45,758 nucleotides of DNA from Defluviitaleaceae bacterium (GTDB lineage: Bacteria; Bacillota; Clostridia; Lachnospirales; WQUN01), in contig WQRX01000017.1 in assembly GCA_009786535.1 (NCBI GenBank), positions 351-46,108 of the forward strand, written 5' to 3'. Position 1 is the stretch's first letter. The number at the start of each line of letters is the position of its first letter. The notes beneath the pieces were generated by a model that did not search any database, was not told the DNA's origin, and worked only from the letters and a program-made list of their open reading frames with translations. This document shows positions 15,686-24,734 of this stretch, in pieces. The position numbers were made by a program, and so were the translations under genes.

Positions 15686-17416
15686 ATGCGCTTATACAAA
15701 CTTTCTTATAAACTAAATGTTTTCTACGCACGTTACATACACCATAATAGATTAAGAATTGCTGCGGTTTTTTTTGTTGCCGTTATTTTTATTATTTCAT
15801 CGGTTACAGCAGGTAGGCATATCTTAACCAACAGGAGCGAACGTATTGAATATGCAAGAATTGAATCGCTTATCAACAATATGCACCCCGTCGTTTTTTA
15901 TGATACGATTAGCGGTGCAGAGGGTCTGTCTTTTATGCTGGCAAGGCTTATGGGTGAGCGCGGTTTTAATGCAATCGTAAAAACAGAGCGGGCAGGGCTG
16001 GTGTTTCGGTTTTATTTTTACGACAATATAAATGCAGCGTCATTTGAAATTAGGAATGCAATAGACCATTTTACATATATTTTTTCCTATATGCATCAAA
16101 TTTTTCCTTTGCAGGGTCGGCACGCACATATGAATGAAATAAACATAATGGTTGACCAAAATCATTCGCAAGCCAACAGGGTTAGGCCTTCCGCCCCTTT
16201 ATTGGGCGGCATGCTTATGAGTGAGCGGTTATTCACATCGCTGGAGGGTATAACCGGGCGCTTGGCAGCTTTATTTGTTAACCTATATTTTATAGATGCC
16301 ATACCCATGTGGTTTGCATCGGGGTTGGAGAATTATTTATTACAAAATACCGGTGCCATGTATATTGAAGCACATGAGCTTACACAATGGTTATATACAC
16401 GCCCCCATTTTGGGGACATATGGTTTGTTCGGCGTTTTAATGAACCGGAAGCAATAGAAATGGCGCACAACATTGCGTACACCTTAGTACGCAGGTGGTC
16501 AGGCGCGGGCGTATTGCATGATATGATAAATACGCTTGTTTACAGCAGATACGCATTGGAAGATGCACTGGCGGGTTACATAAAAGCACTAACACAGCAC
16601 ACCCCGGACGCGCCAAGCCGTCTGTTTTTTTATCATTTTGGCGATTTTGAAGTGTCAACCCCCCAAGGCCGTTATTTTTTTATGGATGGAATTACCCTAA
16701 CGCGGCAGCAATTAGACATAAACATTGAATACATGGATGCGGGAAGCCTTTTTACAAGGGAGTTATTTCAAGTTACCGGTGAGTTGAGAGCCATTACACA
16801 CATACATGCCGGATTAATCCCCTTTGAGTTTTACGGAATACCTGATACCCCGCATCGGTTGCTCCTCCACCGCGGTTTTGCAATTGGGAATACAGCGGTT
16901 TGGCGTGCAGGGTCTCGGGACATTCATGTACATGAAATAGTGCATGTGTACCTTAATCGGGTGGGACGTCCGCCTGCATGGTTGGTAGAGGGCATGGCTA
17001 TGATGGGGGAATACAAATGGCGTTATTACGAAAACCATCCCCTGTTTAAAAACAAAAGCAGAATACATTATTCTATCCTAGACTCTATAGTGACACGCAA
17101 CATAGACCGCAGCCCGTTATGGGGAATATCACGCCATTATCCCGAATCTATATTTCAAACCTATCAGCAATCGGGGTCGTTTGTTATGTTTTTATACCGT
17201 AATTTTGGCATGGAAAAGCTGCTTGCCTTATACGCAGCTGTACCCCATTATGGCAACAGTGCGCCGTATGTGTATACTATTTTTGGATACACATTGGATG
17301 ATTTAATTGATGACTGGCAGCGCCACTTAGTTTCAACTGCACATAATTTTGTAAACACCATGGGCGATTGGTGGCGTATATGTTTGGATGATGCGCTTTT
17401 GACTTGTAAGCATTAA
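15686..17416 (+). CDS. Membrane-anchored gluzincin-type (HEIVH) peptidase-like protein, copy 1
   Basis: The 576-residue protein has a short basic cytoplasmic N-terminus (MRLYKLSYKLNVFYA), one membrane segment at about residues 27-45, and a large predicted external part. Near residue 416 it has HEIVH, the HExxH zinc motif, followed at residue 435 by Glu in WLVEGMAMMGE; this spacing is that of the peptidase MA / M1-like gluzincins, so it is probably a zinc metallopeptidase outside the membrane. The ATG follows an aggtggtg site. A close paralogue follows directly, so this is a tandem gene duplication. Sitting behind precursor 1 it could remove a leader, degrade or sense the product, or protect the producer. 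Substrate is unknown. Confidence 0.7.
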   Translation: MRLYKLSYKLNVFYARYIHHNRLRIAAVFFVAVIFIISSVTAGRHILTNRSERIEYARIESLINNMHPVVFYDTISGAEGLSFMLARLMGERGFNAIVKTERAGLVFRFYFYDNINAASFEIRNAIDHFTYIFSYMHQIFPLQGRHAHMNEINIMVDQNHSQANRVRPSAPLLGGMLMSERLFTSLEGITGRLAALFVNLYFIDAIPMWFASGLENYLLQNTGAMYIEAHELTQWLYTRPHFGDIWFVRRFNEPEAIEMAHNIAYTLVRRWSGAGVLHDMINTLVYSRYALEDALAGYIKALTQHTPDAPSRLFFYHFGDFEVSTPQGRYFFMDGITLTRQQLDINIEYMDAGSLFTRELFQVTGELRAITHIHAGLIPFEFYGIPDTPHRLLLHRGFAIGNTAVWRAGSRDIHVHEIVHVYLNRVGRPPAWLVEGMAMMGEYKWRYYENHPLFKNKSRIHYSILDSIVTRNIDRSPLWGISRHYPESIFQTYQQSGSFVMFLYRNFGMEKLLALYAAVPHYGNSAPYVYTIFGYTLDDLIDDWQRHLVSTAHNFVNTMGDWWRICLDDALLTCKH

Positions 17417-17432
17417 AGGGTATCATATTGCG

Positions 17433-17450
17433 TACATATTTATTTTTTTA
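17433..17450 (+). repeat. 18-bp repeat, copy 2 (upstream of the second HEIVH gene)
   Basis: Identical to 15281-15298. It lies 33 bp upstream of the gene at 17484, in the gap between the tandem paralogues, and probably marks the duplicated leader region or a shared regulator site. No consensus -35 box follows this copy. Confidence 0.6.
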
Positions 17451-17483
17451 TATCCTTTATTATTGTAGCAGGTGGTGAAATAA

Positions 17484-19184
17484 ATGCGTTTATACAAACT
17501 TTCTTATAAGCTAAATGTTTTTTACGCAAATAACATACATAATAATAAGTTGAAAATTGCGGTTGTTTTTTTATTTGCTATCATTTTTATTGTTGCGGCA
17601 GTTATACTGGGCGGGCGTACTATATCGGATATCAGGGAACGCATAATGCACGCGAGATTTGAACGGTACATAAAAACCCTGCACCCCGTTGTTTTTTATG
17701 ACACAGCAGAAGCGAGGGATATTCTTTCTCACTTGGAAGCAAGGTTAATAAGTGAACGTGGTTTTGGCGTAACCGCTATAACAGAAAGGCAAGGGTTTGC
17801 GTTTCGGTTTTATTTTCATAACGATATTAATGTAAATTCGTTGGAAATTAGGAATGCAATAGAATATTTTACGCATACGTTTTCCCGTGCGCATCAAATT
17901 TTCCCTTCACGGAGATACTTCCATACGGTAAATATTATGGTTGACCGTGAATGGATGCAGTATAGCAGGGTTAGACCTTCGCCGCCTTTAGGGGACGGCA
18001 GACTTATAAGTGAGCGGTTATTCACATCACTGGAAGGTGTAACCGGGCGCTTGGTAGCTTTATTTGTTGACCTATATTTTATAGATGCCATACCCATGTG
18101 GTTTGCTTCGGGATTGGAAGATTATTTTTTACAAAGCACTTGTGTTTCATATATTGAAGCACTTGAATTAACGCAGTGGTTGTACGCGCACCCCCATTTT
18201 GGGGATATATGGTTTGTTCGGCGTTTTAATGAACCGGAAGCAATAGAAATGGCACGAAACATTGCGTACACCTTAGTCCGCAGGTGGTCAAGCGCGGGCA
18301 TCTTGTTTGATATGGCGGAAGCCCTCGTTTATAGTAGGTATGCACTGGAAGATGCACTGGCTAGTTACATAAAAACACTAACACAGCACAACCTGGATGC
18401 GCCAGGCCGTCTGTTTTTTTATCATTTTGGCGATTTTGAAGTGTCAACCCCCCAAGGCATATATTTTTTTAAAACCAGACTCACATTATCACGGGAAGAA
18501 TTATATGAATATATTGAATATATGGATGCGGGAAGCATTTTTACACGGGATTTATTTCAAGTTGGCGATGAAAGAAAAGCCGTTACGCATATACATCCCG
18601 GATTTATTCCCTTTGATTTTTACAGAATACCCAATACCGAGCATAGGAACTTTCTCCGATATGGCTTTGCAATTGGGAATATAGCCGTTTGGCCTATGGG
18701 TTGGCGTGCGAACCATGTACATGAGATAGTACATGTATATTTAGATAGGGTAGGCTTTCCGCCTGTATGGTTGGTAGAGGGGATGGCTATGATGGGGGAA
18801 GTCAAATGGCGCTACTATGAATACAATCCCTTGCCTACAACCAACCCAAGGAGTTCCCTCTTAGACGAGTTGGTTGTGCAAAACAGGATGCGCAGCCCAT
18901 TATGGGGAATATCGCGCCATTATCCCGAATCTATATTTCAAACCTATCAGCAGTCGGGGTCGTTTGTTACGTTTTTATACCATAATTTTGGTATGGAAAA
19001 GCTGCTTGCCTTATACGCAGCTGTATCCCATTATGGCAACAGTGCGCCGCATGTGTATACTATTTTTGGATACACATTGGATGATTTAATTGATGACTGG
19101 CAGCGCCACTTAGTTTCAACTGCGCATAATTTTGTAAACACCATGGGCGATTGGTGGCGTATATGCTTGGATAGTGTATACTAA
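17484..19184 (+). CDS. Membrane-anchored gluzincin-type (HEIVH) peptidase-like protein, copy 2
   Basis: The 566-residue protein is a paralogue of the preceding gene throughout its length, with identical opening (MRLYKLSYKLNVFYA), a single N-terminal membrane segment, the zinc motif HEIVH at about 413-417 and the third-ligand candidate Glu at about 432 (WLVEGMAMMGE). The last ~100 residues (beginning SPLWGISRHYPESIFQTYQQ) are nearly unchanged between copies, while the middle differs more, so recent conversion or constraint on the C-terminal part is likely. The ATG at 17484 follows caggtggtg. The conserved active-site residues in both copies argue that both are active. Role in the peptide locus is inferred from position only. 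Confidence 0.7.
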   Translation: MRLYKLSYKLNVFYANNIHNNKLKIAVVFLFAIIFIVAAVILGGRTISDIRERIMHARFERYIKTLHPVVFYDTAEARDILSHLEARLISERGFGVTAITERQGFAFRFYFHNDINVNSLEIRNAIEYFTHTFSRAHQIFPSRRYFHTVNIMVDREWMQYSRVRPSPPLGDGRLISERLFTSLEGVTGRLVALFVDLYFIDAIPMWFASGLEDYFLQSTCVSYIEALELTQWLYAHPHFGDIWFVRRFNEPEAIEMARNIAYTLVRRWSSAGILFDMAEALVYSRYALEDALASYIKTLTQHNLDAPGRLFFYHFGDFEVSTPQGIYFFKTRLTLSREELYEYIEYMDAGSIFTRDLFQVGDERKAVTHIHPGFIPFDFYRIPNTEHRNFLRYGFAIGNIAVWPMGWRANHVHEIVHVYLDRVGFPPVWLVEGMAMMGEVKWRYYEYNPLPTTNPRSSLLDELVVQNRMRSPLWGISRHYPESIFQTYQQSGSFVTFLYHNFGMEKLLALYAAVSHYGNSAPHVYTIFGYTLDDLIDDWQRHLVSTAHNFVNTMGDWWRICLDSVY

Positions 19185-19208
19185 GCAAAATTAATTTTGA
19201 GGTGGCAC

Positions 19209-21077
19209 ATGCCAAAATACGCAGTTAACGATTTTATCCGAACTGCAAGAATGCGAAGGCGATGGCAGCAACGCCACATGGCGCAAGAGAATGTATCGCA
19301 TTATGAAAATAACCACCGTGTGCCTACAAGTAAAACCGTTAACAGCTTGCTGGGCGAATTAATTGACGATACGTTTTTATTTCCCTGCTTAACAAGCAGT
19401 TCACCGACCGATTTTGCCCTGCGGGCGCAAATCCTGCACGCATTGGAAGAGGGGAGCGACCACCCAAATGCCCGAGGGTCTGCCCAGGCATTGCTCAAGC
19501 AATTAGAATCCCGCCTCGACACAACCGACCCCATTAACGGCCAGTTTCTTATTAGCTGCCAAGTGCGGTTAGACGAATGTCGCCACCGCAGCCCAAACAA
19601 GAAAATTATCCGCCAAATAGACAAAGCACTGTACCTAACGTATGAAGATTTTGACATAGCAACCTTTCAGCCCGAGCTGCTGCTGTACGAAGAAGTGAAT
19701 TTATTGCACACGCTGGCACGGGTATGGGTCAAAGAGAAAAACATAGCCCCCGCCCTTGCACTGTTGTACAAATTAAAAAAAGGGCTGGAAAAAATGCCCG
19801 AAGGCGACCGAACCAAAGAAAAAAAGCTGGCAGAAATTACACTAACGCTGGTGCGCGTGTTGCTAAGCAATAATGACCCTAACAAAGCAATGCAGCTGTG
19901 CGAAGAAGGGCGAAAACTATCCCGCAAGCGTAAGTACGGGCATTTGCATGTCGAATTTTTATATCACATCGCTGTATATAAAAAAGACCCCGATTTGTTA
20001 CGGCAAATATACTTTGCCTGTTGCTTGCTGGGAATGAAGACCCGCGCCGCACAAATTTTACATGACGCAAAAACAATTTTTAATTTAAACATAAATACTT
20101 ATGGCGCAGATGTAATTGAATGTAAAATATCCGCCCCGCAAATACGCCGCGGCAATATACCCGCACATACCGACCTTGGCACGCTAATACGGCAATTTCG
20201 TAAAGAAGCGGGTACAGCCGCCAAAAAAATATACCACGGCGTATGTACCCCATCCACCTATACCCGTATCGAACGCGGCGAAATTTATCAACCCAATGTC
20301 TATGTGCTGGAAGCCCTTCTGCAGCGTTTGGGACGGGACAGGGAAAAATATTTTCACCAGTTGCTTGCAAAAAAAGATTTCGATGAAATGCAAATCCGTG
20401 ACGAAATAGAAGCCTTGATGGGAATAAGAAAATACGACGAAGCAGAAAAGCTACTGCAAACGCTGGAAAGTGAAAAGAATTTCCAAGATGGCGTAGCACG
20501 GCAGTGTATACTTAACTCAAAGGCAGCGATTTTGTCTTATCGGGCGGGAGAAAGCCCGGCAGTTGAAAAGCTACTGTTGCAAGCCATACAAATAACCATG
20601 CCAAACTTTAACGAAAAAAATGCAGCACAATACAGAATGACTTATTACGAAGCTTCGCTAATTAGTAAACTGGCGGCTTATTACGCAAAAAAAGACCCAA
20701 CCCGCGGATTGCACCTGTTTGAGCAATTGCGAATTGGGTTGAAGAATTTTTACGAAGATACCAGCGAAATGCTGGGTATCTATGTGGTCACCCTATATAA
20801 CGAATCTAAATATAGGGGAAAAGACTGCACCCACCATAACCAAGCTCTTGCCTTGATAGATGAAGGTGAGGCATTGAGCCGCTATTATAAGCGACTGATG
20901 CAACTGCCGGGGTTTGCTGTAAATAGGGCATGCATTCTGCTTGAAAACGGAAACAGGGAGGCAAGCATCCCCTATTTTGCCATGGCGTATTATGGCTCAG
21001 CATTACTTGGCAGAACCCGTGATGCGGAAGTGACATACGGTTACGTAAAGAATAATTTGGGGCTTGACTTCGATTAA
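19209..21077 (+). CDS. Large regulator with two XRE-type HTH units and helical (TPR-like) repeats
   Basis: The 622-residue protein looks like two fused regulator units. The first starts at the N-terminus with a short, partly degenerate XRE-like HTH (FIRTARMRRR...VSHYENNHRVP) followed by ~250 residues of helical repeats. A second, more complete HTH begins near residue 325 (LIRQFRKEAG...STYTRIERGEIYQPN) and is followed by another helical-repeat half (YDEAEKLLQTLESEKN...). XRE plus TPR-like repeats is the architecture of peptide-responsive RRNPP regulators (Rgg, PlcR) and relatives, so control of the surrounding peptide genes is likely but not shown. The ATG at 19209 follows gaggtgg; a TTG at 19197 is rejected. 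The gene lies 24 bp after the second HEIVH gene. Confidence 0.7.
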   Translation: MPKYAVNDFIRTARMRRRWQQRHMAQENVSHYENNHRVPTSKTVNSLLGELIDDTFLFPCLTSSSPTDFALRAQILHALEEGSDHPNARGSAQALLKQLESRLDTTDPINGQFLISCQVRLDECRHRSPNKKIIRQIDKALYLTYEDFDIATFQPELLLYEEVNLLHTLARVWVKEKNIAPALALLYKLKKGLEKMPEGDRTKEKKLAEITLTLVRVLLSNNDPNKAMQLCEEGRKLSRKRKYGHLHVEFLYHIAVYKKDPDLLRQIYFACCLLGMKTRAAQILHDAKTIFNLNINTYGADVIECKISAPQIRRGNIPAHTDLGTLIRQFRKEAGTAAKKIYHGVCTPSTYTRIERGEIYQPNVYVLEALLQRLGRDREKYFHQLLAKKDFDEMQIRDEIEALMGIRKYDEAEKLLQTLESEKNFQDGVARQCILNSKAAILSYRAGESPAVEKLLLQAIQITMPNFNEKNAAQYRMTYYEASLISKLAAYYAKKDPTRGLHLFEQLRIGLKNFYEDTSEMLGIYVVTLYNESKYRGKDCTHHNQALALIDEGEALSRYYKRLMQLPGFAVNRACILLENGNREASIPYFAMAYYGSALLGRTRDAEVTYGYVKNNLGLDFD

Positions 21078-21273
21078 TCTGCATAATCATCTTCAAATAT
21101 GGTAGTAGGCGACGGGGCTATATACCCCAAGTTTGCAACAGCGACGGGGACAACTAAGAAACAAAGCATTGTCAAGCAAAGTACCTTTGTTAACAGATAA
21201 GTACGCATTTAGTAGCACGCTCCTTTTTTTAATGAGGTTATGGCTGTTATTGTACATGCTTGTCGTAAAAAAG

Positions 21274-21333
21274 GGAATGGCGGCTTACGCAAAAACTTTT
21301 TGCATAAAACGCCATTCCATTAGTTTGTTTTTT
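21274..21333 (+). terminator. Long hairpin, probable terminator after the regulator gene
   Basis: Outer arms ggaatggcg (21274-21282) and cgccattcc (21310-21318) pair perfectly, and inner arms gcaaaaa / tttttgc (21289-21303) extend the structure. A T-rich tract (tagtttgtttttta) follows. It lies ~200 bp after the regulator stop, in the 405-bp gap before precursor 2. Between the stop and the hairpin I see no supported gene; a 33-codon ATG frame at 21099 has no ribosome site. Confidence 0.5.
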
Positions 21334-21382
21334 AGTTTATAATCCCCGCATCTCGAGAGAACGCCATCGTGAACACGTACCG

Positions 21383-21411
21383 ATGACGCGAAGCGCAAAA
21401 AGTTGTACAAT
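21383..21411 (+). promoter_or_regulatory. Candidate promoter for the precursor 2 cassette
   Basis: ATGACG (21383-21388) and TACAAT (21406-21411) are 17 bp apart, about 70 bp before the precursor ATG. A perfect 8-bp palindrome tctcgaga (21351-21358) lies just upstream and could be an operator. A second TATAAT at 21338-21343 lacks a good -35 box. Confidence 0.45.
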
Positions 21412-21431
21412 AGCCTCTGGGTCACCCTTGC

Positions 21432-21510
21432 ATGATTGCAACATGGAAGGAATGAAGCAGAGAAAAACAAGGAGGAAAACTTATGAAACCAATTATTGAA
21501 ACCGGCTGGG
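21432..21510 (+). repeat. 79-bp perfect direct repeat, copy 1 (5' UTR plus leader)
   Basis: This segment is identical to 25159-25237. It holds the untranslated leader, the aaggagg ribosome binding site and the first nine codons (MKPIIETGW) of precursor 2. Identity ends abruptly at codon 10 where the peptide cores diverge. Confidence 0.95.
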
Positions 21511-21689
21511 ACTTGGAAAGCAGTGCGGGAAGCACTCAAGTTGAACCCGCTCCCGCGGGTTTAATGTTTGGATGTGGTGGCGGGTTAGTTGGTGCCTGTC
21601 TTCTGCCGCCTGGTTTATCTACACTGTGTGGCGGTGGCGGTGGCGGCGGCGGTAACAACTCAGAGTGTGCAAATTCTAAGTGGCATTAA
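21483..21689 (+). CDS. RiPP precursor peptide 2 (68 aa, Gly/Cys-rich core)
   Basis: The 68-residue peptide starts MKPIIETGWDLESSAGSTQ, a leader identical for nine residues to precursor 3 and similar to precursor 1. The core contains four cysteines (31, 39, 49, 62), a GCGGG segment, a hydrophobic patch (LVGACLLPPG) and an unbroken run of eight glycines (50-57). The ATG has a strong aaggagg site. It is followed by an S41 peptidase and a radical SAM-SPASM enzyme, the expected partners of a thioether- or carbon-crosslinked peptide. The 116 bp before the S41 gene contain a 10-bp palindrome (ctgccggcag, 21694-21703) and no other gene. Confidence 0.75.
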   Translation: MKPIIETGWDLESSAGSTQVEPAPAGLMFGCGGGLVGACLLPPGLSTLCGGGGGGGGNNSECANSKWH

Positions 21690-21805
21690 ATGTCTGCCGG
21701 CAGTTTCTTCATACAGTTTTATCACTCACTTGTATATTTACGAGTTGAGTGGTATACATAATGTTGCTATTTACAATGTAAAAGCGAAAAGGTGGAGGCA
21801 TGTAT

Positions 21806-23221
21806 ATGTTATTATTTAAGTTAAAAAATAAAATATCAATCTTTTTTATTCAAAAGGGTAAACATATTAAAATATCTGCTTTGATAGTTATCTTTATCAT
21901 CATTGGTGCTTTTGCATGGCGCCCTATTGCCGATGTCATCAATAATCGCTTAGCAATACATCGATTTAATAATATGTCACATGAAAATATGATTTACGAT
22001 TTTGAGTATTTAATAACCGCATTAGAAGAAAACTGGCCATTTTTTAACCTATCCATTAGTGCCAATGGAGTAGATGTGCACGTACTTGCAGAAAACACGC
22101 GTGCGTTTTTAAACAACCCCGCAAACGATATTAATGAACCATTTGATTTTATGGATATTATGCAACTATATTTTTTCGGTCCCATTAATCAACTAGGGGG
22201 GTTAACGTTAACCACCAGTTACAGTGATTTTTTTAATCTGCAATCGAGCATTGTGCATGCAATCGAGCAAGGCGCAAATAATCGTACTACATTTTATTTG
22301 CATGAATTGACACAAAAACAAGAAGTACAGTTGTTTTATGACCGTTTACAAAATGCAGGAAGGGGTACGCAATCGCTTCAAGCAGGTCAAATGCCAATAA
22401 TGCAATTTGATATTCTTGAAGCGGGGCAAATCGCATATATGAGCGTTAATCGAATGATTAATGTATGGGACGATTCCTATGGAAGAGATGGTATGTGGCA
22501 GCATGAATTACGTGCATATAATTTTACCCAAAATATAGAGGGGTATAACCATTTAATTATCGATTTTAGAGGAAACACAGGTGGTTCAACAATGCATTTT
22601 CGTTCCCTTGTTTTGCCTATGTTTTTGCGTGAGTTCATATATTTACATGCATACGTGCATTACATGGGCGGCACATATGCAACCTTAGCACGGGAAGTTT
22701 TTGATATGCGTTATATATGGCCTGCAGCTTTCCAATCGGAGATAGAAGACACGCCGCCTGCCGATGTTGTTAGTTTTGAATCTCCACTGCCCTATTTAGA
22801 TGCGGAAATTAATTTTACACATACAATAAGCACACGATTGTTTAATATCCCCGTCTATCATTATTACGGGGTGATGGCATCTGCGCGGCAAGAAGTGTTA
22901 TTTGACGGAAAAATATGGTTGCTTGTAGACGAGTATACCGCGTCTTCAGCCGAAGCAATTGCAGCAATGCTCAAATATAATGATATTGTTACTGTTGTGG
23001 GCACTGCCACCGCCGGCAATATGAGTTTTGACTTTGAACCGGCAATCATCAAAATGTCCTTGCCAAACACGGGTATGGTTGTGCAGTTTAGCGTGGCTTA
23101 TTATACGTGCCCGTTGGGGCGTCCCTTCCAAGGCTATGGTATACAGCCTCATTATATAAATCGCCCGAATATGGATGCGCTGGAAACGGTGTTAGTGATG
23201 ATAAATGAGGGAGCGTATTAA
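21806..23221 (+). CDS. Membrane-anchored S41-family peptidase, cassette 1
   Basis: The 471-residue protein has an N-terminal membrane anchor (about residues 25-42, SALIVIFIIIGAFAW) and a C-terminal S41 (tail-specific/tricorn-type) domain: IAYMSVNRMINVWD, the HLIIDFRGNTGG strand-loop, and KIWLLVDEYTASSAEA, where the Ser of TAS (about residue 380) aligns with the catalytic Ser. The Lys general base of Ctp-type enzymes (normally ~25 residues later, GEKTFGKG region) seems absent (VVGTATAGN), suggesting the tricorn/S41B-like branch. The ATG at 21806 is preferred over 21800 because the aggtggagg site is then seven bases upstream. By position it probably cleaves the leader or processes the modified peptide at the membrane. 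No PDZ domain is evident. Confidence 0.75.
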   Translation: MLLFKLKNKISIFFIQKGKHIKISALIVIFIIIGAFAWRPIADVINNRLAIHRFNNMSHENMIYDFEYLITALEENWPFFNLSISANGVDVHVLAENTRAFLNNPANDINEPFDFMDIMQLYFFGPINQLGGLTLTTSYSDFFNLQSSIVHAIEQGANNRTTFYLHELTQKQEVQLFYDRLQNAGRGTQSLQAGQMPIMQFDILEAGQIAYMSVNRMINVWDDSYGRDGMWQHELRAYNFTQNIEGYNHLIIDFRGNTGGSTMHFRSLVLPMFLREFIYLHAYVHYMGGTYATLAREVFDMRYIWPAAFQSEIEDTPPADVVSFESPLPYLDAEINFTHTISTRLFNIPVYHYYGVMASARQEVLFDGKIWLLVDEYTASSAEAIAAMLKYNDIVTVVGTATAGNMSFDFEPAIIKMSLPNTGMVVQFSVAYYTCPLGRPFQGYGIQPHYINRPNMDALETVLVMINEGAY

Positions 23222-23223
23222 AA

Positions 23224-24552
23224 ATGGTACTTATTAAACATATGATTTTTGTCGATGTAAACGAAGAAAAAAAGTTGCTTATAAATTCTTTAAAAGGCAC
23301 AATGGATGAAATAAATTTTTATGTTTATAAAACCCTTAAGCAGTGGCAGAATTGTGATGAAATTATAGCAGAGAACGAGCAAGAAATGGAATTATATAAT
23401 CATTTGCAAGCGCGAGGATACTTAGTTGAAAATCACGGTGAAGAGTTAGCACTAAAAGAAAAAACGCTTTCTGTTTTGCGAAAATTCCATTCTTTTGATA
23501 AATCAAATAGAAAAAACATAACTTTCATAATGACTTATAGTTGTAATTTTAGGTGTCCGTATTGTTTTGAGGGTGATAATTATGTAAAAAAAGAAGTCAT
23601 AACGCCTGAAATGATAGATGCCGCGCTGGTAGTAGCCGGGGGCGGGCTAGAAAACATATCTTTATTTGGTGGTGAACCTTTATTACTTGAAACCCGAAAA
23701 TCGGTAGAATACCTTATCGAAAAAGCACCTGATAAAAAATATTCTATAACCACAAATGGATATTATTTAGAAGAATTTATTGATTTGTTATGTAAAATTG
23801 ACATAGATTACATTTCCATCACCATAGACGGTGATGAACCTACGCACAATAGGAAGCGATATTTGACTGATGGCAGTCCAACCTATCAAAAAATCATAAA
23901 AGGAATTGAAGCGTGTTTGGAAAACGGCATTAATATACGCATTCGCTTAAATGCACAAGAAGACGAAGTTGAAATGGGAAAAAACATGCAAGCATATTTA
24001 GCAAAAAAGTATGATAAGTACAAAAATTTACTTGTGTTTGAAATGGCGACAATGATGAGTTATAGCAGTGAAACGAAAAATAGTATGTTAATTGAAATGT
24101 TTCGTTCGCTTTTAACGTGTAACAATGAAGAAAGGGCGAGGAAAAACAGACAACTCGCTTCTATGATGCCAATCGTTAATGCTATAACCGTCAACGCGCC
24201 TATGAAGCCATTATACTCATTTTGCTATGCCCATGAAAATAATTTAGCGGTAGACCCATATGGAGATATGTATACGTGCCTTGTTTCAATCGGCAGGGAA
24301 CATGCAAGAGCAGGGAAATATTATCCGACTGTGGAATACAAAGAAAACTCCATTTATAACAGAAATATTGAAAAAATCCCTGAGTGCAGAAATTGTATCT
24401 ATGCCCTGTTATGCGGGGGTGGTTGTCCAAATCGTTTGCAGGATTATAATGACGTGTTTAAACCTGCATGTGAATCAATCAAAAATCACATTCACAACCT
24501 ACTCCCCAAACTGTACCTAGTTGACCAAGAACATAAATCAGTTAACAATTAA
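23224..24552 (+). CDS. Radical SAM-SPASM peptide maturase, cassette 1
   Basis: The 442-residue enzyme has the radical SAM cluster motif CNFRCPYC (Cys107, 111, 114) that binds the [4Fe-4S]-AdoMet site, then LFGGEPLL, TTNGYYLEEF and the ITIDGDEPTHNRKR segment typical of SPASM maturases. A C-terminal SPASM region begins at about Cys334 (FCYAHENNLAVDPYGDMYTC) and ends with PECRNCIYALLCGGGCP, giving the cysteines for auxiliary clusters. The first ~90 residues (HMIFVDVNEEKKLL...) precede the barrel and could bind the leader. Family members install thioether or C-C crosslinks on peptides; the reaction here is unknown. The ATG lies two bases after the S41 stop, so the pair is co-translated. The layout recalls other clostridial radical SAM/Cys-rich peptide systems. 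Confidence 0.85.
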   Translation: MVLIKHMIFVDVNEEKKLLINSLKGTMDEINFYVYKTLKQWQNCDEIIAENEQEMELYNHLQARGYLVENHGEELALKEKTLSVLRKFHSFDKSNRKNITFIMTYSCNFRCPYCFEGDNYVKKEVITPEMIDAALVVAGGGLENISLFGGEPLLLETRKSVEYLIEKAPDKKYSITTNGYYLEEFIDLLCKIDIDYISITIDGDEPTHNRKRYLTDGSPTYQKIIKGIEACLENGINIRIRLNAQEDEVEMGKNMQAYLAKKYDKYKNLLVFEMATMMSYSSETKNSMLIEMFRSLLTCNNEERARKNRQLASMMPIVNAITVNAPMKPLYSFCYAHENNLAVDPYGDMYTCLVSIGREHARAGKYYPTVEYKENSIYNRNIEKIPECRNCIYALLCGGGCPNRLQDYNDVFKPACESIKNHIHNLLPKLYLVDQEHKSVNN

Positions 24553-24734
24553 ACAAAGTTCTTATGATACTTGAGTTGGAAATTACTGCGGATGGTATGC
24601 TGCGGGTAGCAAGGTGAAATATGTAACCCCACAAGCGGCGCGCAAATAAACGCCGCCCGTAGGGGTATTCCGGTTTACTGCTAATTTGTTAAAATGTTAC
24701 AAACGGGAAGCAGCCGTTGCGTTTTTTCATTAAA

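Noticed and set aside
21099..21200. 33-codon ATG frame after the regulator gene, possible signal peptide
   Set aside because: No ribosome binding site, no hydrophobic or secretion signal, and it lies in a gap with no other support.
21133..21342. 69-codon frame with a hydrophobic middle
   Set aside because: TTG start without ribosome site, and its end runs through the long hairpin that is better explained as a terminator.
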